Shown here piece by piece: positions 25,893-35,353 of a stretch of DNA of 64,000 bases (the first letter of the stretch is position 1; each line of letters begins with the position of its first letter). The notes below the pieces were generated by a model. The model did no database searches, was not told the DNA's origin, and was given only the letters and a program-made list of their open reading frames with translations. Source of the DNA: Bog-473 sp963725895 (GTDB lineage Bacteria; Actinomycetota; Acidimicrobiia; Acidimicrobiales; RAAP-2); the NCBI GenBank assembly GCA_963725895.1, contig CAVSAJ010000003.1, positions 496,001 through 560,000 of the forward strand, given 5' to 3'. The position numbers and the translations under genes are program-made.

Positions 25893-27560
25893 TCATGCGT
25901 CCGCCCGCTGGAGCAGCAGGACGCCCGAGGGCGTGCCCCCACCAGAGGTGACCACCGCCGTGCGCGGCGTCGCGCACTTGGCGCTCACCGGCTTCGTGGC
26001 GCAGCTGCGCCACCGCTTCGTAGAAGAACCCGAAGCCGTGCGTCCGTCCCTCTGAGAGTTGCCCGCCGTGCGGATTGACGGGGAGATCGCCGTCGAGCGC
26101 GATGCGCCGCCCACCGTCGAGCCAGTCGTAGGCCTCACCGAAACCGCAGAAGCCGAGGCCCTCGATCCACGAGATGGCGTTGAAGGTGAAGCCGTCGTAG
26201 ACCAGCGCGAGGTCCACGTCGCTCGGTTGCAGGCTGGTGCGGGTCCACAGGTGCGCGGCCTGTCCGATGACCTGCGGCTCGTGGGTCAGCGGTGCCCTGA
26301 TCCCACGAGACGCGTTCGAGGATCTGGGTACCCACGGCCTCGATACGGACGGCAGGGTGGGGCAGGTCGCCGGCCACGTCAGCGTCCGAGACGATCACCG
26401 CGATGGACGCGTCGCACGGGACGTCGCAGTCGTAGAGCCCGAACGGTGACGTGATCGGGCGGGCCGAGAGGTAGTCGTCCATCGTCATCGGGTCGCGGTA
26501 GATGGCGACCGGGTTGCGCGCCGCATTGGCCCGCGCGTTAAGGGCGATCAGGCCGAGCATCTCGCGCGGCGCGCCGTAGCGGTGCAGGTACTGGTTGGCG
26601 TTCATGCCGATCCAGTTCGCGGCCGACATCGCCCCGAACGGCGCACTCCATTCGCGCATCGGGCCCGAGACCCGCTGCCGGCCGCCGCCACCTCCACCCG
26701 CAGCCCGCCGAACTTTCCCTGCGCCATGAGCGTCGCGAAGGTCGACTCCCACACGGTGCGGAAGCAGAGCACGTGGCGGCAGAGCCCAGCGGCGACCGCC
26801 ATGGCGGCCGCGATCACCGAGCCGCCCGGGCCGGGCAGGTCCATGCCGCCGTTGATCCAGGTCGGGTGCAGACGAAGCGCCTCCTCGATGGCGGTTGGGC
26901 CGCCTTCGGTCATGCTCAAGCCGCCGGCGCCCGGGTAGGTCGAGAGGCCGTCGATGTCCTCGGGGGTGAGCCCGGCGTCGGCAATGGCGGCCAGGCAGGC
27001 GTCGACGGCCAGCGACAGCGGGTCGGCCATGAGGCGGCGCCCGATGCGCGATCGCCCGATGCCGCTGAGGACCGCACGGTGCTCGAAGCGGTCGTCGCGC
27101 GGCGGTGGCGCGGCGGTGCCGGCCGCACCGGTTCGGCGACACGGTCGACGGGGTCGATCGTCCCCGGTCGGCTCGAAGAGCGGGATCCAGACGTCCTCGC
27201 AGCGGCTCGAAGCGGACGATCACCTCCTGCCCGATGCGCAACGTCGGCGGGGTCGCACCCGACGATGTTGGTCGTCAGGTGCACGCGGGGGTCCTCGGCC
27301 AGTGCGACGTTGGCCACCACGTAGGGCGGATCGAAGGCCGGGTGCCATCGGTGCGCGTTCACCGTGAAGCCGACGACCGTCCCGCGGCCCGACACGGCGA
27401 CCGGCTTGGCCGACCGGCTGCGGCAGTACGGGCAGATCGGCACCGGCGGGTGGACCAGCTCGCCGCAGTCGGCGCAACCCTGGACGCGCAGGACGCCGTC
27501 GGCTCCCGAGGTCCAGAACCATTCGTTGGCCGGCGTCAGCTCGGGCAGCGGTCGCCTCAC
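25893..27560 (-). CDS. DUF35-thiolase-fold fusion, Ltp2-like retro-aldolase (five frameshifts)
   Basis: The N-terminal part is DUF35: a zinc ribbon with CADC and CPYC, then an OB fold (GTVVGFTVNAHRWHP, VHLTTNIVGCDPADV, EVIVRFEPL, DVWIPLFEP). With indels near 27238 and 27211 corrected, the frame runs without a stop or start codon through a Pro/Arg-rich linker into a thiolase fold (AVLSGIGRSRIGRRL, CLAAIADAGLTPEDIDGL, VNPHGGQLSEGRTHGF, TSGGGTPSGVLLLQRAD). More indels lie near 26668, 26282 and 25962. Neither thiolase cysteine is present, as in Ltp2, which with a DUF35 partner cleaves steroid side-chain hydroxyacyl-CoA by retro-aldol reaction. The start GTG at 27560 is the likely one. Fusion is my reading; a hidden stop in the linker is possible. 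Confidence 0.8.
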
Positions 27561-27869
27561 GCGTGCCGTCCGGCCCGCCCGGGGATGGAGGTACCGGAAG
27601 TATTGACATCGACGTCGTAATCGAACATCGCCGGCCATGGTACTCACCGGCGATTCCCCGGGCCCGGAGAGGAGTTCCGGCGGAGGGGAGCGGGCCGCCG
27701 TGGTGACGTGGGCGGAACAGGGCGGTGACCGTCCTCGTCCTTCCTTGACGCGGCGTGCGCCCTCGTGCATCCGTCCTGGTGCCGGGCGACCAGACCCCCT
27801 CGGGTGGGCTCGGTGGGCCCTGACGATCGCCGTTGAATCCCGATCGCCCCTCTCCTAATATCGACGTCA
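27561..27869. other. Divergent regulatory region with two operator copies
   Basis: This 309-base gap separates the DUF35-thiolase gene (minus) from the amidohydrolase (plus). Each end carries a copy of the shared operator close to the gene it serves (27602-27619 and 27860-27877). The middle has only GC-rich sequence with no supported gene. Confidence 0.6.
27602..27619 (-). promoter_or_regulatory. Shared inverted-repeat operator, copy 4
   Basis: ATTGAC-ATCGAC-GTCGTA, 42 bases upstream of the DUF35-thiolase start. The TetR at 25148 lies downstream on the same strand. Confidence 0.6.
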
Positions 27870-27877
27870 ATGTTGAA
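27860..27877 (+). promoter_or_regulatory. Shared inverted-repeat operator, copy 5
   Basis: ATCGAC-GTCAAT-GTTGAA, next to a TAATAT -10-like hexamer at 27856-27861. It overlaps the first possible start codon (27870) of the amidohydrolase, so initiation is either leaderless or at ATG 27882. Confidence 0.6.
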
Positions 27878-29030
27878 GGATATGCTCGTCGTAGACGCCG
27901 ACTCGCACTGGTGCGAGGCCCCCGATCTCTTCACCAAGCGTGCCCCGGCCGCGTTCCGTGACCGCGTGCCGCGGGTGGAGGAGGTCGAGGGCCAGCTGAT
28001 GTGGGTCTTCGACGGGCACCCGGTCGGCCGCTTCAGCGCCGGCGGTGTGATCGCCCGCGACGGCACCAAGGAGAGCTCGTTCCACGCCCTCATGGAGTGG
28101 GACCACGACGAGGTCCACCTCGGCGCGCACGACCCGGTCGTCCGCCTCGGCGTGCTCGACGAGTGCGGCATCGACGCGCAGATCATCTTCCCGAGCACCA
28201 TCGGCCTGGGCGGCCAGGACCTCGGCATGGTCGACGACCCTGCGCTCTGCCGCCTGGCGATCGAGATCTACAACGACGGCATGGCGGAGATCCAGTCCGA
28301 CTCGGGCAACCGTCTCCTGCCGCTGCCCCTGATGCCCGCGTGGGACGTCGACACGTGCGTCAGAGAGGTCCGGCGCGTCGCCGCCCTCGGGGCCCGGGGC
28401 GTGAACATGACGTCAGACCCGCAGGACCTGGGGGCGCCCGACCTGGCCAGCCGGTCCTGGGACCCGTTCTGGGAGGTCTGCTCGGAGCTGCGCCTCCCCG
28501 TGCACTTCCACATCGGCGCAAGCCAGACGGCGATGACCTTCTTCGGCCAGTATCCCTGGGACTCCCACGCCGAGAACACCAAGTTGGCCATCGGCGGCAC
28601 CCTGCTCTTCATCGGGAACGCGCGCGTCGTCACCAACGTGATCCTCTCGGGCATGTTCGACCGGCATCCCGGCCTCAACGTGGTGTCCGTGGAGAGCGGA
28701 GTCGGTTGGATCCCCTTCATCCTCGAGGCTCTCGACTACGAGATGTCCGAGAACGCGCCGCAGAGCTCGCCGCAGCTCGGGAAGATGCCGTCGGAGTACT
28801 TCCGGAGCAACATCTACGCGACGTTCTGGTTCGAGAACAACCGCAACAAGCTCCCGGATCTGATCGAGGCGGTCGGCGAGGACCGGATCCTCTTCGAGAC
28901 GGACTTCCCGCACCCGACCTGCCTCTACCCCAACCCGCTCCAGACGGTCGAGGCCAAGATGGAGACGCTGGCACCTGAGACCCGCCGCAAGATCTTCGGC
29001 GAGAACGCCCGGGCGCTGTACCGCCTCTGA
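27870..29030 (+). CDS. Amidohydrolase-2 family protein C
   Basis: A 386-residue (or 382, if ATG 27882 is used) ACMSD-like TIM-barrel protein. The metal-site start is VDADSHWCEAP, the barrel histidine is in LPVHFHIGASQ, and the C-terminal aspartate is in FETDFPHPTCLYP. LSGMFDRHPGLNVVSVESGVGW is a shared family core. It differs clearly from proteins A and D but shares their regulation. The -10 box at 27856-27861 puts the transcript start at or near 27870, so the message may be leaderless. Substrate and reaction unknown; hydrolysis or decarboxylation of a ring acid is typical of the family. Confidence 0.9.
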   Translation: MLKDMLVVDADSHWCEAPDLFTKRAPAAFRDRVPRVEEVEGQLMWVFDGHPVGRFSAGGVIARDGTKESSFHALMEWDHDEVHLGAHDPVVRLGVLDECGIDAQIIFPSTIGLGGQDLGMVDDPALCRLAIEIYNDGMAEIQSDSGNRLLPLPLMPAWDVDTCVREVRRVAALGARGVNMTSDPQDLGAPDLASRSWDPFWEVCSELRLPVHFHIGASQTAMTFFGQYPWDSHAENTKLAIGGTLLFIGNARVVTNVILSGMFDRHPGLNVVSVESGVGWIPFILEALDYEMSENAPQSSPQLGKMPSEYFRSNIYATFWFENNRNKLPDLIEAVGEDRILFETDFPHPTCLYPNPLQTVEAKMETLAPETRRKIFGENARALYRL

Positions 29031-29070
29031 CCCGCCTTCGACCTGTTCCCGGTCGGAGGGATCTCCTGAT

Positions 29071-29088
29071 ATTGACGTCGCAGTCAAA
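29071..29088 (+). promoter_or_regulatory. Shared inverted-repeat operator, copy 6
   Basis: ATTGAC-GTCGCA-GTCAAA, well-matched arms. A TGATAT hexamer runs into its first bases in the same geometry as copies 1 and 5. It lies 33-50 bases upstream of the amidohydrolase start. Confidence 0.65.
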
Positions 29089-29106
29089 AATGTTAGATTG
29101 AGTGCC

Positions 29107-30312
29107 ATGGCCAGAACCGTGTGACTTTCCCGACCTTCGACGCCGACAACCACATGTACGAGACCAAGGACTCGTTCACCCGGCATCTCCCCGAGCGCTA
29201 CAAGGGCGCCATCGACTACGTCGAGCTGCACGGGCGCACGAAGATCATGATCCGCGGCACGGTCAGCGAGTACATCCCGAACCCGACGTTCGAGGTCGTG
29301 GCCAAGCCGGGAGCCCAGGAGGAGTACTTCCGCAACGGGAACCCGAAGGGCAAGTCCTACCGCGAGATCATCGGCGAGCCCATGCGCAGCATTCCCGCAT
29401 TCCGAGAGCCGGCGCCGCGTATCGAGGTCATGGACGAGCTCGGCGTCGACCGCACGCTCATGTTCCCGACGCTGGCCAGCCTGCTCGAGGAGCGGATGCG
29501 CGACCACCTCGAGCTCACGCACGCCGCCATCCACGCGCTCAACGAGTGGATGTACGAGACGTGGACCTTCAACTACGAGGACCGCATCTTCGCCACGCCG
29601 GTGATCACTCTTCCGATCGTCGAGAAGGCGATCGAAGAGCTCGAGTGGTGTGTCGAGCGAGGTGCCAAGACCGTCCTCATCCGGCCGGCGCCGGTGCCGG
29701 GCCTGCCGGGGCTCGCGCTCGTTCGGCTACCCCGAGTTCGACCCGTTCTGGCAGGCCGTCGTCGACGCCGACATCCTCGTCTCCATGCACTCCTCGGACA
29801 GCGGCTACACCCGGTACCAGAGCGACTGGACCGGTCCGAGCGAGATGCTGCCGTTCAGGCTCGACTCCTTCCGCTACATGACCGTCGGTCACCGGCCGGT
29901 CCAGGACACGATGTCCGCCTTCATCTGCCACGGGGTGTTCTCGCGCTTCCCCGAGCTCCGCGTCGCCTCGATCGAGGCAGGCGGGGAGTGGATCCCCTCG
30001 TTCGTCGAGCATCTCGCCGACGTCTACAAGAAGATGCCGCACGCCTTCGATGACGACCCGGTCGAGCAGTTCAAGCGGAACGTCTGGGTCAGCCCCTTCC
30101 ACGAGGACGACCTGGGCGAGATCATCGACGTGATCGGTGCCGATCACGTGCTCTTCGGTTCGGACTACCCACACCCCGAAGGCCTGGCCGAGCCGTGCAG
30201 CTACGTCGACCACCTGCCGCCGGGGCTGCCCGACGAGGATCTGGCCAAGATCATGGGCGGCAACCTGGCCCGGATCATGAAGGTCGACGCGCCGGTCGGC
30301 GCCGCGTCCTAG
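29107..30312 (+). CDS. Amidohydrolase-2 family protein D (frameshifts at ~29117 and ~29708)
   Basis: A close paralogue of protein A at 3825, about 400 residues when reconstructed. It shares FPTFDADNHMYET, GRTKIMIRGTVSEYIPNP, TLASLLEERM, RPAPVPG, GSDYPHPEGLAEP and KIMGGNLARIM. An extra base near 29703-29712 separates the two long parts. At the 5' end ATG 29107 reads five codons to a stop, while the body starts in frame at GTG 29121. By comparison with protein A a two-base excess in GTGTG is likely, though GTG 29121 could be the real start. Operator copy 6 precedes it. Same reaction class as A, substrate unknown. Confidence 0.87.
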
Positions 30313-30422
30313 CCGGCCCAGCGGTCACGTCGCCGCCCCGGTCACTCACAATGCGCCCGGCGCGCTGGGTTCGGTAGGGTCCACCACGACGAAGAATCGC
30401 ACCTGCACACGGGGAGCCGGAG

Positions 30423-31332
30423 ATGCCTGACTACAAATACGTGCTGTACGAGACGCTCGACTCGGGCAGGGTCGCGCGCATCATGCTCAACCGGCCGGAC
30501 GCCCGGAACGCGCAGAACCGAGGTCTGCTCGTCGAGCTCCACGATGCATTCATGCGGGCCGAGGCGGACGACGAGGTCCGCGTGGTCATCCTCGGCGGCA
30601 CGGGCAAGATGTTCTCCTCGGGACACGACCTGGGTTCGGCGGCGGCCCGTGAAGAGTGGACCCCCGGTCCGACGCAGCACCCGTCACACACCATCAACGG
30701 CGGCACGCGCGAAGGGCGCGGAGTCGCTGATGCTTCAGGAGTGGCACTACTTCTACGACAACACGCGCCGCTGGCGGAACCTCCGCAAGATCACGATCGG
30801 GCAGGCCCACGGAGACGTGTACGCGGCCGGCCTCATGCTGTTGTGGGCCTGCGACCTCATCGTCTGTGGCGAGGGGACGCGCTTCGCCGACGTGGTCGGG
30901 ACGCGCCTGGGCATGTGCGGCGTCGAATACTTCGCACACCCCTGGGAGTTCGGGCCGCGCCGGGCCAAGGAGCTCCTCTTGACGGGCGACTCGGTCGACG
31001 CCGACGAGGCCTACCGACTCGGCATGGTGAGCAAGGTATTCCCCGACGACGAGCTCGTCGACCGGACGGTCGAGTATGCAGAACGGATCGCGCAGTTGCC
31101 GACCATGACGGCGCTGCTCATCAAGGAGTCGGTGAACCAGAGCGTGGACAACATGGGCTTCTACAACGCCCTGAATGCGTGTTTCACCCTGCACGAGTTG
31201 AACCACGCGCACTGGGCATGGGTCAACGACGACAACTTCCCCGTCGCCAAGGAAGACGCGGGCATCCCCAATTGGAAGGAGGCTCCGCCGATCGTGCCGG
31301 CGGTCAAGGACAAAGTGCGCGCCGAGTCGTAA
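30423..31332 (+). CDS. Enoyl-CoA hydratase/isomerase family protein (frameshifted at ~30711)
   Basis: A crotonase of about 302 residues. The first part has MLNRPDARNAQNRGLLVEL and the oxyanion motif GKMFSSGHDLGS. After one extra G (GAAGGGCGC for GAAGGCGC) it continues with HGDVYAAGLMLLWACDLIV, TRLGMCGVEYFAHPWEFG and an extended C-terminus. The longer size and the HxW-rich tail match a crotonase branch common in actinobacterial lipid clusters. It follows amidohydrolase D and precedes the ABC importer operon. It likely hydrates an unsaturated acyl-CoA. Confidence 0.88.
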
Positions 31333-31437
31333 CCTTTACCCGCACGGGTCGCAGCGACCTGGACGGGGGGTGAAAATCCCAGTTCGAGGACCAGTTCGGG
31401 CGTCATGCACGGATCGGCCCGCATCGTTAGTATCAGA

Positions 31438-31455
31438 ATTGACGTCGATGTCAGA
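31438..31455 (+). promoter_or_regulatory. Shared inverted-repeat operator, copy 7
   Basis: ATTGAC-GTCGAT-GTCAGA, just upstream of the ABC importer operon. The core TGAC-N6-GTCA is perfect. A CAGAAT hexamer overlaps its first bases. This ties substrate import to the same regulation as the enzymes. Confidence 0.65.
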
Positions 31456-31506
31456 AATGCCGCGCTGAGCTGATCCGGCCGGCAGGAGAAGGGGTGGGTC
31501 CCGCAG

Positions 31507-33535
31507 GTGCTGCAGTTCGTGATCGCCGGATTGGTATTGGGCGGCATCTACGCCATTGCGGCGGCCGGCCTGGTGATCACCTACACCTCGTCGGGAATCT
31601 TGAACTTCGCGTTCGGCGCGATGGCGTACTTCATCGCACGCTTCTTCTATTTCCTCCACACCCAGGAGAATTGGGGCATCGCGCCGGCTACGGTCCTGTC
31701 GGTGCTGGTCGCGGCGCCCGCCATGGGCGTCGTGCTGTACCTCTTGCTCTTCCGCTACCTCCGGTTGTCCGCACCTCTGATCAAGGTGGTGGCGACCATC
31801 GGACTCTTGGTGGCCATCCCTTCCGTGGCGACCTGGGTCTTCGGCAACTCGGCCATTCAGCAGGCACCGGGTCTCGCGCCCAACCCGAACGCCGTCTACC
31901 AATTCCTGGGCGTTCCCATCGACCAGAACGAGATCGCCGTCTACATCTGCGTGGTGCGTGACCATGGTCCTGGGCGCCGTGGTGCTCCGCTACACCGAGG
32001 TGGGGTTGAAGGTTCGGGCCATGGTCGACTCGCCTGCCATGACGGACCTGTCGGGCACGAACCCGACCGCGATCTCGATCGGCGTCTGGGCGGTCAGCAC
32101 CTTCTTCGCCGGGCTCGTGCGGTGTGCTGGCGGCACCGATCAACGGCATCGACTCCACCAATTTCACCCTGCTGGTCGCCGCCTCGCTCGCCGCGGTCGT
32201 CGCGGCCAAGCTCCGCAACCTGCCGGTGGCGGTGGTCGTGGGACTCCTCATGGGCGTGGCGACGTCGCTGATCCAGCGCTATCTCCCGTCGGACAGCCAA
32301 TGGACGACGGGTCTCATCGACGCCATCCCCTTCATCGTCGTCGCGCTGTTCTTGATCTACAGCCTCTTCCGCGGGGGCCGGATCGGCGAGACCGAGGGGT
32401 GGGGCGGCGCGCTCGACCGCGCCATCACGCCCCAGGGCGAGAGCAAGCTGGCCGGCTCGACGACCAGCGTGGTGGAGACGGCATCGCTCGGCTTCGTCGG
32501 GAGATATGCCGGCCCCTTGCTGCTCATCGGCGCCGTGGCCGTCGCGCCCCTGCTCGTCAGCAGCTACTGGGTCGGGCTCTTCCCCTCGGCCGTGGCTCTC
32601 GGCGTCATCGCCTTGTCGTGGACCCTCGTCACCGGCGAGGGCGGGATGTTGTGGCTGTGCCAGATCACCTTCGCGGGCGTCGGGGCGATCACCACGGCCG
32701 AGTTGGCCAACAACCACGGCTGGCCGGTGCTGGCGGCGGCAGTCATGGGCGGCCTCATCGCCGCGGCCCTGGGCGCGCTCGTCGGCTTCTTGAGCATCCG
32801 GCTGGGCGATCTGTACGTCGCGCTGGTGACGCTCACCTTCGGCCTGCTCATGGAGAACCTCGTCTTCACGTTGCCGAGCTTCGTGAACCAAGGGCATCGG
32901 GCTCACGCTGAACCGGCCAGGGTTCGCCTCGACCGACCTTTCATATACGTATCTATGCCTTGTGGTGTTCGTGATCTTCTCCCTCTTCATCGTGAACTTC
33001 CGAAGATCGACGACTGGGCTGGCCCTCAACGCGGCGCGCTGGAGCGAGGCGGGCGCCAGGACCTCGGGCATCAGCGTCGTCCAGATGAAGGTGATCGCCG
33101 GGTCGCTCGCGGCCCTCGTGGCCGGCATCGGCGGCGCGCTGTACGCCATGGCACAGACGTCGTTCCAGCCGAGCGAGTTCGCGACCTTCGCCGGTGTCGT
33201 GTGGCTGGCCGTTCTCGTCACCATCGGCGTGCGCTCGACGGCGGCCGCCCTGATCGCGGGCCTGACCCTGGTCTTCCCCAATGCCCTCTTCTCCTATTAC
33301 CTGCCGTCGGCAACCTGGCTCACCTACGCGCTCTCGATCGGGTTCGGGCTGGGCGCGATTTCCGCAGCGAAGTACCCCGACGGCGCGCTGGCCGAGCAGA
33401 GCCGCCGGCTCCAGACCCTGCTCCTCCGATTCAGGCCGGCCCGTTCGGGCGGTGAGACGCCGGGCGACTTCAGCATGCCCGCGGGCGTGCGAGACCGCGG
33501 ACGGCGCGCCGCGGATCACCGAGCGCGTGTCGTGA
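31507..33535 (+). CDS. LivH-LivM fused branched-chain-type ABC permease (four frameshifts)
   Basis: Two permease domains in one gene. A LivH-like N-terminal half (VIAGLVLGGIYAIAAAGLVI, FAFGAMAYF, LRYTEVGLKVRAMVDSP) is followed, after a loop with RAITPQGESKLAG, by a LivM-like half (ALSWTLVTGEGGMLWLCQIT, GDLYVALVTLTFGLLMENL, GGALYAMAQTSFQPSEF). It is all transmembrane, roughly 670 residues. Single extra bases near 31952, 32127 and 32893 break the frame. A fourth near 33487 would let it end at TGA 33533-33535, overlapping the ATPase GTG by four bases. It forms the membrane channel of the importer. The start GTG has GGAGAAGGGG upstream. Fused LivHM permeases are known in actinobacteria. Confidence 0.88.
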
Positions 33536-34489
33536 CCACGACCGAGCCGGCACCCGCGGGCACCCCTGCGACCGCTCCCGGCACGTCGTGCGCGCTGTCG
33601 GCGAGCGGCGTCACGGTTCGCTTCGGCGGGCTCATGGCCCTCGCCGACGTCTCCATCGAGGTGCAGCCCGGCGCGATCGCCGGCCTCGTCGGCCCCAACG
33701 GCGCGGGCAAGTCGACGCTCCTCGGCGTCCTGTCGGGCTTGCAGCGGGCCAACGCCGGCACTGTCTCGCTGTGCGGCGAGGACGTCACCCGTGCCTCGCC
33801 GCGGACACGCGCGCGGAAGAGGGTTGGCGCGCACGTTCCAACAGCCCGAGCTCTTCCAGGGTCTGACTGTGCGCGAGCACCTCGTGCTGTCGCACCGCGC
33901 CCGTGTGGCACGCCACCGCCTCTGGCGTGACATGTTCGATCCGCGCTGCTTGCTCCCGCCGTCAAAGGCGGAGAACGATCAGGTGGACGGCCTGCTCGAG
34001 ATGCTGCGGCTCACGCGCGTCGCCAAGGCACCAGTGGCGGCCTTGCCACTCGGGATCCTCCGCCTCGTCGAGGTGGGTCGCGCCCTGGCCAGCAACCCCC
34101 GGGTGCTGCTCCTCGACGAACCGTTGTCGGGCCTGGACATCAAGGCGTCGGAGAACCTGCTCTGGGTGTTCCGCCAGATCGTGGACCAGTCCGACCCGCC
34201 GCTGTCCGTGGTGATCGTGGAGCACGACGTCGCCGCGGTGCTCTCCCTCTCGGACACGGTGTTCGTCCTCGACTTCGGCGAGCGCATCGCGGCGGGCACA
34301 CCGGAACAGATCAGGAACGACCCCGCGGTCCGCGCGGCGTACCTGGGCGACGGTGATCAACCAGATCACAGGAGCCTCGTCGCTCCACGGGCAGCGGCTG
34401 CGCAGGCCGCGCCGGCTGCGCCGGCCGCACCGGCGGCACCGGCGCCACCGGCGGCACCGGCTGCGCCGGCATCCGGGGAGGACGTGTGA
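33531..34489 (+). CDS. livG: LivG-like ABC transporter ATPase (frameshifted at ~33829)
   Basis: An ATP-binding subunit with Walker A GPNGAGKST and, after one extra G near 33829, the branched-chain-type QQPELFQGLTVREHL, LPLGILRLVEVGRALA in place of a strict LSGGQ signature, Walker B VLLLDEPLSGLD and the switch histidine in VIVEHDV. The C-terminus carries an unusual low-complexity tail of about 25 alanines and prolines (34400-34472). The GTG start overlaps the permease stop and the TGA overlaps the LivF GTG, so the subunits are translationally coupled. The changed signature motif (LPLGILRLVEV) is a family trait in LivG, but the exact sequence is worth checking. Confidence 0.87.
34400..34472 (+). 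repeat. Ala/Pro codon repeat (GCN-GCN-CCG units) in LivG tail
   Basis: Repeated GCSGCRCCG-type units encode an AAP-rich tail on the first ATPase. It is a low-complexity, probably disordered extension not found in the core ATPase fold. Confidence 0.7.
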
Positions 34490-35235
34490 GCGACTCCATC
34501 TTGGAAGTCGAGGACCTCGACGTCCGCTACGGCACGTCGCAAGCCCTCTTCGGCGTTTCGTTGTCGGCGCCGGCCGGATCCGTGCTCGCCATCCTCGGCG
34601 CGAACGGGGCAGGCAAGAGCACGTTGGCCAGGACGGTCTCGGGCCTCGTGCGTCCTGTCTCTGGCCGCGTCCGCTTCGATGGTCGTGACATCACTGGGAT
34701 GTCCGCGCACCGGATCCGAAAGCTCGGACTGACCTACATCCCCGAGGGGCGGGGCATCTTTCCCGGCCTCTCGGTCATCGACAACTTGCGCATGGCGGTG
34801 GCCCAGGAGCGTCGCGGGGATCGGCCGACCGCCATCGACCGGGCGATCGACCGCTTTCCCATCCTCGGTAAGCGTCGCACCCAGCGCGCGGGCAGCCTCT
34901 CGGGGGGCGAGCAGCAGATGCTGGCCCTGGCCCGGGCGCTCGCCGTCTCTCCCAAGCTGGTCATCGCCGACGAGATGTCGCTCGGCCTCGCGCCGCTGGT
35001 CGCCGAGTCGGTTTTCGAGGGCCTGGAACAGGCTCGCCAAGCTGGCATCACAATCGTCTTGAGCGAGCAGTTCGTCCACCGGGCCCTCGCCATGGCCGAC
35101 CGGTGTGTGATCTTGACCAGGGGCCAGGTCGGCTGGTCCGGTCCGGCGGCGGAGGCCGGCCAGGAGGTCATCGACCGCTACCTGGGCGAGGCGGAAAACC
35201 CGACCCCCACCGGCGTTACGAATGGGTTAAGATAA
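34486..35235 (+). CDS. livF: LivF-like ABC transporter ATPase
   Basis: A 249-residue ATPase with an intact frame. Walker A is GANGAGKST, the signature is LSGGEQQMLALARAL, Walker B is VIADEMSLGLAP, and the typical LivF YIPEGRGIFPGLSV segment is present. In Walker B the aspartate is followed by E-M-S-L-G-L-A-P, the normal LivF form. It powers the importer together with the 33531 product. The GTG start overlaps the previous stop. The binding protein at 35354 is the next gene. Confidence 0.93.
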   Translation: MSDSILEVEDLDVRYGTSQALFGVSLSAPAGSVLAILGANGAGKSTLARTVSGLVRPVSGRVRFDGRDITGMSAHRIRKLGLTYIPEGRGIFPGLSVIDNLRMAVAQERRGDRPTAIDRAIDRFPILGKRRTQRAGSLSGGEQQMLALARALAVSPKLVIADEMSLGLAPLVAESVFEGLEQARQAGITIVLSEQFVHRALAMADRCVILTRGQVGWSGPAAEAGQEVIDRYLGEAENPTPTGVTNGLR

Positions 35236-35246
35236 CGCTGCTTGCA

Positions 35247-35264
35247 GAGAAGATAATCCTTCTC
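35247..35264 (+). other. Short hairpin between livF and binding-protein gene
   Basis: GAGAAG-ATAATC-CTTCTC, a perfect 6-bp stem in a locally AT-richer gap. It could be a processing or stabilising hairpin that lets the binding protein be made in excess of the permease, as in other ABC operons. This is inference. Confidence 0.35.
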
Positions 35265-35353
35265 GCACAGCATGAGACGAGCGTTCTCTCAGCTGAGTAG
35301 CCCATTCACACAGGCGGTTGACAAGGGATCCGGAGCGGGATCTAGGGAGGGAA

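Noticed and set aside
3765..31455. Identity of the shared repeat as a KstR or KstR2 steroid operator
   Set aside because: The known KstR-type sites have an AAC-N2-GTT core; the TTGAC/GTCAA arms and spacing here do not fit.
34400..34472. CRISPR-like or minisatellite array
   Set aside because: The units are codon-length Ala/Pro repeats in frame within a coding region, with no spacers.
31507..34489. A single giant LivH-LivM-LivG fusion read through 33.5 kb
   Set aside because: One further extra base near 33487 gives the permease a TGA that overlaps a GTG start for the ATPase. That is the junction type used throughout this operon, so separate proteins are more likely.
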